From assembly GCA_038207565.1 (NCBI GenBank), contig JBBQZQ010000006.1:1-64000 (forward strand): a stretch of DNA of 64,000 nucleotides, in the 5' to 3' direction. The stretch is from JALZAI01 sp038207565 (GTDB lineage: Bacteria; Actinomycetota; Actinomycetes; Mycobacteriales; Jatrophihabitantaceae). Position numbers and translations under genes: made by a program. Each line of letters starts with the position of its first letter. The first letter of the stretch is position 1. Below the pieces are notes generated by a model. It was not told where the DNA came from, did no database searches, and saw only the letters and a list, made by a program, of their open reading frames with translations. Below, piece by piece: positions 1-6,884 of the stretch.

Positions 1-1398
1 GTAGACCGTCATCAGGCCCGAGAACGTAACCGTGGTGGAGAAGGTGCCCTTGGGGTCGCCGTCCTTGTTGGCCGGCGCGGAGTGGCTGAGCAGGTAGTTC
101 TTGGCGAAGCTCAGCGCGGCGAAGCTGCGATTGGACAGCCACATCAGCATGGCGTCGTCGTCGACGGAGAAGGTGACCAGCGGTTTCGCGCCGGGATGGC
201 TATCGGCCCACGCCGCGTTGATGGCATCGATGATGGCGCCGTCGTCGACTCGGCGTAGGGCTGCGCGGTTCTCTGGTGACTGGCCGTGCTTGGCGGACAG
301 GATGATTGTGGTGCTGCCCGCCAGCCCCCGCTTGTCGATCGCGGACTCCATCCTGCCGAGTTGGGTGTCGATGTAGCCGAATGCGTGTGAGAGCAGCGGG
401 CCCGGTGTGCCATTGGGGTTGTAGCCGCCAAGCTTGCCGTCGGAAGTCGGGAGCTTCTCCGCCGTGGAGACGGTTTGGAAATTCATCCCGAAGACCGCCG
501 GCGTGCCGAGGCGGCGGCTGCCCGAGTGGTCACGCCCGTTAATCTCGTTCAGGATCGCCGCAACCTTGACGCTGTCGTACTCCTGAGTGAGCGCGTTGTC
601 CTTCGTCCAGTCATCGCCGGAGGAATCGGCGGCGCTGTCGATCTCCGGGGTGAACAGGTCCTGGATCCCGTTGCCCGTAGATCCGTTCAAGATTTCATAC
701 GCGGGGTGCTTGTCGGACCATGCGGTGCGCAGGCCGTGCGCGCGGGCGACCTGGAAGACGGTGTTCACCCGCAGGTACTGGTGCGGATACAGCGGCGTGC
801 AGGTTGCGGGGTTGGTGGGCAGCGCTGCCGGGTCGAGCAGCGACTGTGGCGTCGGGGTCATTGTCAGGATCGCTTGGGTGATGGCCGGGGCGTTCGCGAG
901 CGTCTGCGCCAGGGTGTTGCTGGGCAGGCCGGTCAATGCCGGGTCGGCGATCTGCTGACCCGCATCCAGCGTGATCGGATTCTGCGAGCGGTCCGCCGCC
1001 TCCGTCCACGCCACCTCCGTGCCCCGCGCCGCGGTCGCGCAATCCAGCGTCGAAGGCGGCAGCAGCCTGTGGTTGTAGGTGTCGTCGTAGTACACGCCGG
1101 TGGCACCCGCGCCGCCGCCGGTCAGCTGCGCGATCATGCCGGGGAAGGAGTCGGACGGGAACGTCGTCACCGCCTTCGTGTACTCGGTGCCACTCGCGAC
1201 CAGCCGGGCCAGGGCCGAGTGCGGGTGCCGCGAAACGTAGTACGCCAGATCGCTCTGATGCATGCCGTCCACCGAAAGCAGGAGCACATGCCTCACATGC
1301 GCGGCGGCCTTGGGCGTCGCATTGGCCGAGTGCAGCCCGCTCACTCCGAGCAGACCGATGCCCAACCCAGCGGCGGCGGCAATGAAACGATGCGGCAT
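1..1398 (-). CDS. Alkaline phosphatase family / type I phosphodiesterase-like exported hydrolase (3' part outside window)
   Basis: Read from an ATG at 1398 leftward off the window edge, 466 codons are open. The start follows a strong Shine-Dalgarno (GGAGGAGG, about 5 nt away). Residues 1-30 form a signal peptide (hydrophobic GLGIGLLGVSG, then ANA). Next comes HVLLLSVDGMHQSDL, the metal-binding D motif that opens type I phosphodiesterase/nucleotide pyrophosphatase and alkaline-phosphatase-superfamily domains. The segments TFPSDSFPGM (probable nucleophile region), WSDKHPAYE and SAKHGQSPENR (histidine metal ligand region) fit the same superfamily. It probably acts outside the membrane on phosphoesters; the substrate cannot be told. 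The C-terminus is missing only because the window ends. It seems monocistronic and is divergent from the TetR gene. Confidence 0.88.
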   Translation of the reverse strand, partial: MPHRFIAAAAGLGIGLLGVSGLHSANATPKAAAHVRHVLLLSVDGMHQSDLAYYVSRHPHSALARLVASGTEYTKAVTTFPSDSFPGMIAQLTGGGAGATGVYYDDTYNHRLLPPSTLDCATAARGTEVAWTEAADRSQNPITLDAGQQIADPALTGLPSNTLAQTLANAPAITQAILTMTPTPQSLLDPAALPTNPATCTPLYPHQYLRVNTVFQVARAHGLRTAWSDKHPAYEILNGSTGNGIQDLFTPEIDSAADSSGDDWTKDNALTQEYDSVKVAAILNEINGRDHSGSRRLGTPAVFGMNFQTVSTAEKLPTSDGKLGGYNPNGTPGPLLSHAFGYIDTQLGRMESAIDKRGLAGSTTIILSAKHGQSPENRAALRRVDDGAIIDAINAAWADSHPGAKPLVTFSVDDDAMLMWLSNRSFAALSFAKNYLLSHSAPANKDGDPKGTFSTTVTFSGLMTVY

Positions 1399-1602
1399 GA
1401 CTCCTCCTCCAGGTGGCCCGCGGCCACACCCCACTCATTCCTAGAACCTCGAAGCACACTTGATGGTGACCGGCAGCCGAATACCCGGTGAACGAACGGG
1501 CAGGCACCGCCAGAGTCACCTGAAGCACGGCCGAAGACCCAGCACGTCGGCAGGCTCTATTGAGGTGATGGTGTTGCCTTCGCGCCAGGCCCGCGTTGTC
1601 CA

Positions 1603-1625
1603 AATCGATTAGCAATCGATCGATT
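1603..1625. promoter_or_regulatory. Candidate TetR operator: two adjacent ATCGAT-centred palindromes
   Basis: Two perfect palindromes lie just before the TetR gene: AATCGATT at 1603-1610 and AATCGATCGATT at 1614-1625. They stand out as AT-rich islands and lie immediately upstream of the -10-like GATACT (1631-1636), which is 6 nt before the ATG at 1643. This is where a TetR protein would repress its own operon. No binding evidence exists beyond symmetry and position. Confidence 0.5.
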
Positions 1626-1642
1626 GATTGGATACTGACAGC

Positions 1643-2281
1643 ATGACGCTCCTGAATGTGCAACGGGCTGCGGTTGACCTGTTCTCCCGTCGCGGGTTCG
1701 AGGCGACGGGGATCCGCGAGCTCGGCGCGGCGGTCGGGGTGAACTCGGCGACGCTGTACCACTACGCGGGCGGCAAGCAGGAACTGCTTGCCGAAGTCAT
1801 CCGCATCTGCCTGGATGAGTTACTCGAGTGCGGACGGGCGGCGTTGACGTCCTCCACGCTTGCGTTGGAGCAGCTGGCGGCGTTGATCGCCTCGCACGTC
1901 GGTATCTCGGCCCTGAACCCGCGCACGGCGCTCGTGACCGATCAGGAGATGCGCGCTCTGGCGCCGGAACGGCGAAAAATGTTAACGGGCATACGGGACG
2001 AGTACGAGGCGCAGTTCACCTCGGTGCTGACCCGCGGCGCGCAGGCCGGCACCTTCCGCATGGGCGATGCGGGCGTCACCCGGCTCGCGTTGCTGGAGAT
2101 GTGCAACGGCGTCGCCCATTGGTACCGCCCCGGCGGGCGCCTGGTCGTCGAGGACGTCCAGCGGCGCTTCGTCGAACTCGTTGCGCGCCTGGTCGGTGCT
2201 GTCGGTCCCGAACCCTGGACCGGACGACTGGTCGAGGCCCGGATGTTGGACATCGAGCCGCGCGTGGCGGTGTCGGCGTGA
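1643..2281 (+). CDS. TetR/AcrR family transcriptional regulator
   Basis: A 212-residue protein with a classic TetR N-terminal helix-turn-helix at about residues 3-50: AAVDLFSRRGFEATGIREL, then AVGVNSATLYHYAGGKQEL. The C-terminal ligand domain is not specific. I prefer the ATG at 1643 over a TTG at 1628 because a -10-like GATACT lies exactly 6 nt before it and there is no Shine-Dalgarno, as expected for a leaderless mRNA. Its stop overlaps the GTG of the amidohydrolase gene (GTGA), so it is translationally coupled to the enzymes it presumably controls. The natural ligand is likely a substrate or CoA thioester of the downstream ligase; this is inference. Confidence 0.9.
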   Translation: MTLLNVQRAAVDLFSRRGFEATGIRELGAAVGVNSATLYHYAGGKQELLAEVIRICLDELLECGRAALTSSTLALEQLAALIASHVGISALNPRTALVTDQEMRALAPERRKMLTGIRDEYEAQFTSVLTRGAQAGTFRMGDAGVTRLALLEMCNGVAHWYRPGGRLVVEDVQRRFVELVARLVGAVGPEPWTGRLVEARMLDIEPRVAVSA

Positions 2282-3144
2282 CGATCATCGACGCGCGCGT
2301 CCGGTTACCCCAGGACCGCCGACCCAACCCGACCTACGCGGCCCCGCGCCGCCAGATCGAGCAGTACGACAAGGTGCTGGACCTCACCGACAAGATGAAC
2401 CAGGGCACCCTCGACCGACTGCTGCGCGACCTCGACGGCAGTGGGATCGCGCAGGCGGTGATGCACGCCGAGTCCGAGGGGGGTGAGGACGGGGAGGCGC
2501 TCAACGAAGCGCTGCTCGCCGTTATCGCCGAGCACAGCGACCGGTTCGTCGGTGTCGGTTGCCTCGACGTCGATGGACGCCGCCCGACCGAGATGGCGAG
2601 ACAGGTCGCTCGCATCGGCGCGGCCGGGTTGCTCGGCGTTACGCTGCAGCCGGCGTTCTTCGGCCTCGACATCGACGCCCGCACGCTGTACCCGATGTAC
2701 GCCCGGGCCGAGGAGCTGGGCCTCATCGTGTGCGTGCACACCGGCATCACCTACTCGCGGATGCACCCGTTGCGCCACGAGCGGGCCGAGCTGCTCGACC
2801 AGGTGGCGTGCGACTTCCCCGATCTACGACTCGTCGCCTGCCACGCCGGCTGGCCCTGGGCCACCGAGTACGCCGCGGTGGCCCGGCGCCATCCCACCGT
2901 CTACCTCGAGTTCGGTGCTCTGGCGCCCAAGTACGTCGCCCGGCCCGGGACGGGGTGGGACGCGTTGTTCGCGATGATGCCCAACGTCCTGCGCGGGCAG
3001 GTGCTCTACGGCAGCGACTGGCCGATGATGGCGCCCAAGCGCGCCCTGTTCGAGTGGCGCGAGTCCGGTCTGCACGATGTCGCGTTGCAGGCGCTGTTCC
3101 ACGACAATGCCGCGGATCTGTTCGGCCTCCACACCGTCCGATGA
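2278..3144 (+). CDS. Amidohydrolase family (ACMSD-like, amidohydrolase_2) protein
   Basis: A 288-residue TIM-barrel amidohydrolase starting at a GTG that overlaps the TetR stop. Recognisable pieces: VTIIDARVRLP at the N-terminus, CVHTG (His154), LVACHAGWPW (His189) and LYGSDWPM (Asp247), which are the third to fifth metal-site positions of the aminocarboxymuconate-semialdehyde decarboxylase/amidohydrolase_2 group. The usual N-terminal HxH or ExH metal pair is replaced by ARV, so metal binding may differ. This family hydrolyses or decarboxylates aromatic or carboxylic substrates. The coupled acyl-CoA ligase suggests that a carboxylic acid is processed here. The stop overlaps the next ATG. Confidence 0.82.
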   Translation: MTIIDARVRLPQDRRPNPTYAAPRRQIEQYDKVLDLTDKMNQGTLDRLLRDLDGSGIAQAVMHAESEGGEDGEALNEALLAVIAEHSDRFVGVGCLDVDGRRPTEMARQVARIGAAGLLGVTLQPAFFGLDIDARTLYPMYARAEELGLIVCVHTGITYSRMHPLRHERAELLDQVACDFPDLRLVACHAGWPWATEYAAVARRHPTVYLEFGALAPKYVARPGTGWDALFAMMPNVLRGQVLYGSDWPMMAPKRALFEWRESGLHDVALQALFHDNAADLFGLHTVR

Positions 3145-4649
3145 CGATCACGTCGATGCTGGCCGCAGCAGCGGCGTCCCGGCCCGAACATTGCTTCCTA
3201 CGGACCGCCGAGGGCGAGCTGACCTACCGCGAGACGCAGAACCGGGTGCGGTCGATCGCCGCGGGCCTGGCCCGCCTGGGTATCGGACCGGGCAGCGCGG
3301 TCGTGCTGATCATGCGCAACAGCGGCGACCAGGTTGTCGTCTGGTTCGCCCTCGCCCGGCTGGGCGCGTTGCACATCCCGCTCAACACGGGCCTCGTCGG
3401 CCGTCAGCTGGAGCATGCCTTGCGTATCGCTGCACCCGTGATGGTCATCGCCGATCACGATCTGCTGCGCCCCATTGCCGCCACCGTCAACGCGGCCGCA
3501 CCCGGCGCCACAAGCCTGGTACGCGGTGCGCCCACGGACACGTCAGCGTCCAGGCTCGAGGACCTCATCGCCGGCGAACCGGCCGACACACGCCCCCACG
3601 CCGCCGACGAACTCGACGTTGCGACCCTGCTGTTCACCTCCGGCACCACCGGTGCCTCGAAGGCGTGCGAGCTCTCGCATCGATACCTGGCGCGACAGGG
3701 CGAGATCCACGCGCGCCGATTCGCGCTGCAGGCCGACGACGTCCTCTACTGCCCCTTCCCCCTAAACCACATCGACGCCGCCACCCTGACCGTTGTGGCC
3801 GCTCTTGCCATTGGCGCCACGGCCGCGCTCGGCGAACGCTTCAGCACATCGCGGTACTGGGACGAGGTCCGACGCTTCGACGCCTCGGTCATCAACTTCA
3901 TGGGCGCCACCCTCACCATGCTCTGGAAGCAACCCGCGTCGCCGAGCGATATCGACCACCGCGTCCGCCTCGCTTGGGGAGTGCCCATGCCCGACTGGCA
4001 GGACGCGTGGGAGTCGCGATTCGGGTTCCCCCTGTTCCAGGTCTATGGACTCACCGATGCCGGCGTCCCCGTCTACGACCCGATCGACGGAACGCAACGG
4101 CGCGGCACCTGCGGCCGGGTTATCGACGAGTACGAGGTCCGCATCGGACCTGGGCAAGAGATCCTCGTCCGCGGCCGAGAATCCGGACTGACCATGAACG
4201 GCTACCACGGGATACCCGACGCCACCGACGAGGCCATCGACGTAGACGGTTGGGTGCACACCGGCGATCGCGGACGACTCGACCCCGACGGCTCCCTCAC
4301 GTTCCTCGGCCGCTCCACCGAATCGATCCGCCGCCGCGGCGAGAATATCTCCGCCCACGAGGTCGAGAACGCCGGACTCGAACACCCGGACGTCGTCGAG
4401 GTCGCCGCAGTCGGGATACCGAGCGAACTGACCGAAGAAGACGTCAAGATCTTCGCCGTCCTACGTAGAGGCGCAAACCTCACAGCCTCAGAGTTGTACG
4501 CGCACTATCGGACCGTCGCCCCGCGGCACCTGGCGCCGCGCTACATCACCTTCCTCGACCAACTCCCCAAGACCCCGACTGAGAAGATCGAAAAGTTCAG
4601 ACTCGCCGCCGACGAATGCCCGACCTGGGACAGCGAAGCCCGCCAATAG
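3141..4649 (+). CDS. AMP-dependent acyl-CoA synthetase/ligase
   Basis: A 502-residue adenylate-forming enzyme (ANL superfamily) starting with an ATG overlapping the amidohydrolase stop. Motifs: LLFTSGTTGASKA (phosphate loop, about residues 163-175), VYGLTDAG (the YGxTE position, with Asp for Glu), HTGDRGRLDPDG (ribose-binding Asp), RRGENISAHEVE (hinge region) and the C-terminal TPTEKIEKF carrying the catalytic lysine. It activates a carboxylate to an acyl-AMP and then an acyl-CoA. It resembles crotonobetaine/carnitine-CoA and long-chain ligase groups, but the substrate is unknown. It is the last gene of the TetR operon; the following toxin-antitoxin pair is separated by 134 bp. Confidence 0.92.
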   Translation: MTITSMLAAAAASRPEHCFLRTAEGELTYRETQNRVRSIAAGLARLGIGPGSAVVLIMRNSGDQVVVWFALARLGALHIPLNTGLVGRQLEHALRIAAPVMVIADHDLLRPIAATVNAAAPGATSLVRGAPTDTSASRLEDLIAGEPADTRPHAADELDVATLLFTSGTTGASKACELSHRYLARQGEIHARRFALQADDVLYCPFPLNHIDAATLTVVAALAIGATAALGERFSTSRYWDEVRRFDASVINFMGATLTMLWKQPASPSDIDHRVRLAWGVPMPDWQDAWESRFGFPLFQVYGLTDAGVPVYDPIDGTQRRGTCGRVIDEYEVRIGPGQEILVRGRESGLTMNGYHGIPDATDEAIDVDGWVHTGDRGRLDPDGSLTFLGRSTESIRRRGENISAHEVENAGLEHPDVVEVAAVGIPSELTEEDVKIFAVLRRGANLTASELYAHYRTVAPRHLAPRYITFLDQLPKTPTEKIEKFRLAADECPTWDSEARQ

Positions 4650-4767
4650 CCGTCGATCTCGCACATGTTGCGCCGGACGAGGCGCCGCGCAGATCGGAAC
4701 GTAGGGGTCGTGCTCGGACGATGGTGCCCGGCCCGGTCGCTGCGTGCTGCTTTCGGAACAACACAAC

Positions 4768-4786
4768 GTGGCATGCTAGTGGCATG
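4768..4786 (+). promoter_or_regulatory. Direct repeat GTGGCATG x2, candidate antitoxin operator
   Basis: GTGGCATG occurs at 4768-4775 and again at 4779-4786, 11 bp apart and on the same helix face. It overlaps the antitoxin start codon and a -10-like CATGCT (4772-4777) lying 6 nt before the ATG. Ribbon-helix-helix antitoxins usually bind short repeated half-sites in just this position, so autorepression is plausible. Confidence 0.4.
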
Positions 4787-5020
4787 GCTCGCATACGGAT
4801 AAGTACGACGGTCGATTCGACGCTTCTGGCCGATGCACGCAGCGCACGCTCGGGAGTCTCGGACGCCGTCCTCGTCGATGAGGCATTGGCGGCTCTGCTC
4901 GCCCGCCACCGCGCCGCCGAGGTGGATGCAAGTTACGCCGCATACGACGAGCACCCGCTCGACGAGCCGGACGAGTGGGGCGACCTGGCATCGTTTCGGC
5001 AAGCCGCCGCTGCGTCGTGA
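4784..5020 (+). CDS. Type II antitoxin, ribbon-helix-helix (VapB/MazE-like)
   Basis: A 78-residue protein. The N-terminus MARIRISTTVDSTLLADA is the beta-strand plus first helix of a ribbon-helix-helix DNA-binding domain. The acidic C-terminus (YDEHPLDEPDEWGDL) is the flexible toxin-binding tail seen in such antitoxins. The ATG at 4784 is chosen because homologous sequence begins there; longer readings add unrelated residues. Its stop overlaps the GTG of the toxin gene, the usual antitoxin-first arrangement. It should neutralise the MazF-like toxin and repress the operon. Confidence 0.85.
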   Translation: MARIRISTTVDSTLLADARSARSGVSDAVLVDEALAALLARHRAAEVDASYAAYDEHPLDEPDEWGDLASFRQAAAAS

Positions 5021-5346
5021 CCGCGCTCCCCGCGCGCGGTGAGGTCTGGTGGTGCGAGATAGCCGAGATCGGCCGGCGTCCGGTCGTCGTTCTGTCGCGT
5101 GACGCGGTGATCCCGCGCCACCGTCGAACACTGATCGCACCTTGTACTACGACGATTCGGGGACTGATTAGCGAGGTCGTTCTTGAACCCGGCGATGACC
5201 CAGTACCGCTACGGTCGGCGGTCAACCTGGACTCGGTCGAAAGCGTCTCCTTGGCGACACTGGTCGACCGACTCGGCCGCTTGAGCGATGCTCGGATGCG
5301 CCAGGTCTGCGACGCACTCGCGGTCGCCGTCGACTGCACGAGTTGA
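5017..5346 (+). CDS. Type II toxin, MazF/PemK-like endoribonuclease
   Basis: A 109-residue protein starting at a GTG that overlaps the antitoxin stop. RGEVWWCEI near the N-terminus followed by GRRPVVVLSRD is the standard opening of the MazF/PemK SH3-like barrel; LIAPCTTTIRG and AVNLDSVESV match the later strands, where the family has T-x-R and N-x-D/Q segments. The reaction is cleavage of single-stranded mRNA at short motifs, giving growth arrest when the antitoxin is lost. The length equals the family norm, so the toxin is probably intact. Confidence 0.85.
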   Translation: MTALPARGEVWWCEIAEIGRRPVVVLSRDAVIPRHRRTLIAPCTTTIRGLISEVVLEPGDDPVPLRSAVNLDSVESVSLATLVDRLGRLSDARMRQVCDALAVAVDCTS

Positions 5347-5689
5347 GTACGAGGGCGCTGCTCGAGAGGACCACGCTGCACACACGATCAGTCGTCGAAC
5401 CCGCACTCCGAACCGTCGTTCGGCGCGGGCTTAACGCCGTGGACAAGCAAGCAGAACGGACCGTATGCGCCCAGCGGGCTACGTGGATTCGATCATCAAA
5501 CGATCCGCTCAAGCCGATGAGCGCGAAGCGCGCTCATGCCGAGATCCGCTCGTCTGAAGGATGCTTCGCTCAAACATTCCGTTTGGAATCGCCCGCGTGA
5601 GGGCTCGACGTCGGCCTGTGGGCGCTCCGGCATCGAAGAGGAGCATTCAACTCCAGGCCGAGGCCACGTCCTACGTGCTACGTCTTGGC
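5347..5689. other. Intergenic region with a short hairpin
   Basis: About 340 bp between the toxin and the stop of the oppositely oriented exported protein. The only structure I see is a perfect 8-bp stem TGAGCGCG / CGCGCTCA (5518-5525 and 5529-5536) with a 3-nt loop and no T tract, possibly a terminator for either flank. A GCTTCGCTC motif also occurs here (about 5565-5575). No convincing gene. Confidence 0.5.
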
Positions 5690-6406
5690 CTAGGTTGTGA
5701 ACTGCACCAGGTCCGCGCAGAAGTCGCGGCCTTGGGTGTCGTTGGTCCCGGTGGAGGGGCGGACGATTCGGAACGAGCCGGGAACCTCTTGGTCGTCGTC
5801 GGGGTTGCCCGGGGTGCCGTTGTAGTCCACGTCGACTGCAAACCGGGTTTGGCCGGAGTCCTTGAGCACCAGCTGGCCGTTCTGGTCGTAGAGGCGCGAA
5901 CCGCCGGAGTCGAAGCTGGTGATGGTGATGGTGCCATCACCGTTGTCGACGATCGTGTGGTCCCGGCTGTTGGCGGTGAAGACAACGGTGAAGGTGCCCC
6001 CCGTGTCGAGGTTGGTGTACACGACCGTGCCCCGCACGCTCTCCCGGAAGTACGGGAACGGGCTGGACCCGCGCTGGTTGAACACGAAGTTGCCGGACAC
6101 ATCAACGTCGGCCTGGACCGGGGTGCCGTCACAGTTGAAGGAGAACGGGAAGACGTCGTGGAAGTGTCCCTTGTCGATCGGCGCAGCGGTGGCCGGTGTG
6201 CTCGTGACTAGGCTTGCGACGGCTAGCCCCGCGACAAGAAAAGCGGCGCGTACGCCCGTGAATCCCCCTGAGGTTCGACCCGAGTGTTGTGAACTGAGAC
6301 GAAAATCACTCCTGGCATCGCGCCCGCGACCCGGCCAGAGTGCTAGCACCCGGTTGTTGCGCCATTGACTAGCCCTTGCCTCGGTGAAATACGGCTGCGT
6401 GGTCAT
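5690..6406 (-). CDS. Exported hypothetical protein
   Basis: A 238-residue protein that I do not recognise. The ATG at 6406 has a good Shine-Dalgarno (GGGAG, 6 nt away). The N-terminus is unusual: about 50 polar, arginine-rich residues precede the hydrophobic core AAFLVAGLAVASLV and a likely AxA cleavage site (ATAA). The mature part is rich in Gly, Asp, Thr and beta-type segments (VRGTVVYTNLDTGGTFTVV, DNGDGTITITSFDSG) with two cysteines, suggesting a small beta-sandwich exported protein. It is divergent from the LAL regulator, which might control it through the shared 478-bp upstream region. Confidence 0.75.
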   Translation of the reverse strand: MTTQPYFTEARASQWRNNRVLALWPGRGRDARSDFRLSSQHSGRTSGGFTGVRAAFLVAGLAVASLVTSTPATAAPIDKGHFHDVFPFSFNCDGTPVQADVDVSGNFVFNQRGSSPFPYFRESVRGTVVYTNLDTGGTFTVVFTANSRDHTIVDNGDGTITITSFDSGGSRLYDQNGQLVLKDSGQTRFAVDVDYNGTPGNPDDDQEVPGSFRIVRPSTGTNDTQGRDFCADLVQFTT

Positions 6407-6884
6407 CGCTTGCTCCCATGTGGGTCGCTGGTCCGGTCGGTGCGAAACGGCTCTCATGTTCGGGCCGGACGAGAGGGGCTCACATCGGGCAAGCAGGCAG
6501 ATTGACCCCGGGGAAGCGACGTAGATTGACGCCACCTACGTCGTAGCTGGGTTGGAACGCGAGCGTTGTCGATTGATGGCGCGTGACCGGACCAGCCGGG
6601 CACGACTGCCCGGCGAGACAGCTCGATGACACGCACGTGGCTCGCCGGGACGGCTATTGAGCACGCTTGCCCGCAGCGCCTGCACGATGCCTGCGCGGCT
6701 TTCTGGGTGGGCGACCCGTCCGACTCCGGCTTGCTGGGCGGCAGGACTGGGAACCGACATTGTTGCGTCGCTCGTCAAGTCGGCGCTCCAGCCAATCCGA
6801 TCGACGGTCGCCTCTCCTCCTCCGCTTAAAGTCGTTGCGACTGTGAGGCTTGACGGCGGGCGGAGCGGCTGGTGCTCTGGTGTG
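6407..6884. promoter_or_regulatory. Divergent intergenic region with operator-like inverted repeat
   Basis: The 478 bp separate the start codons of the exported protein and the LAL regulator. The clearest element is the perfect inverted repeat CGACGTAG (6517-6524) / CTACGTCG (6536-6543), with centres 19 bp apart, about two helical turns. AGATTGAC also occurs as a direct repeat at about 6500 and 6524. These could bind a dimeric regulator such as the neighbouring LuxR-type protein. No gene is evident. Confidence 0.4.

Noticed and set aside
475..1491. 338-codon plus-strand frame
   Set aside because: Arginine/valine-rich shadow opposite the phosphatase gene; no family features and no ribosome-binding site.
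5343..5600. 85-codon plus-strand frame after the toxin
   Set aside because: No ribosome-binding site, weak composition, ends at the hairpin/GCTTCGCTC region; more likely intergenic.
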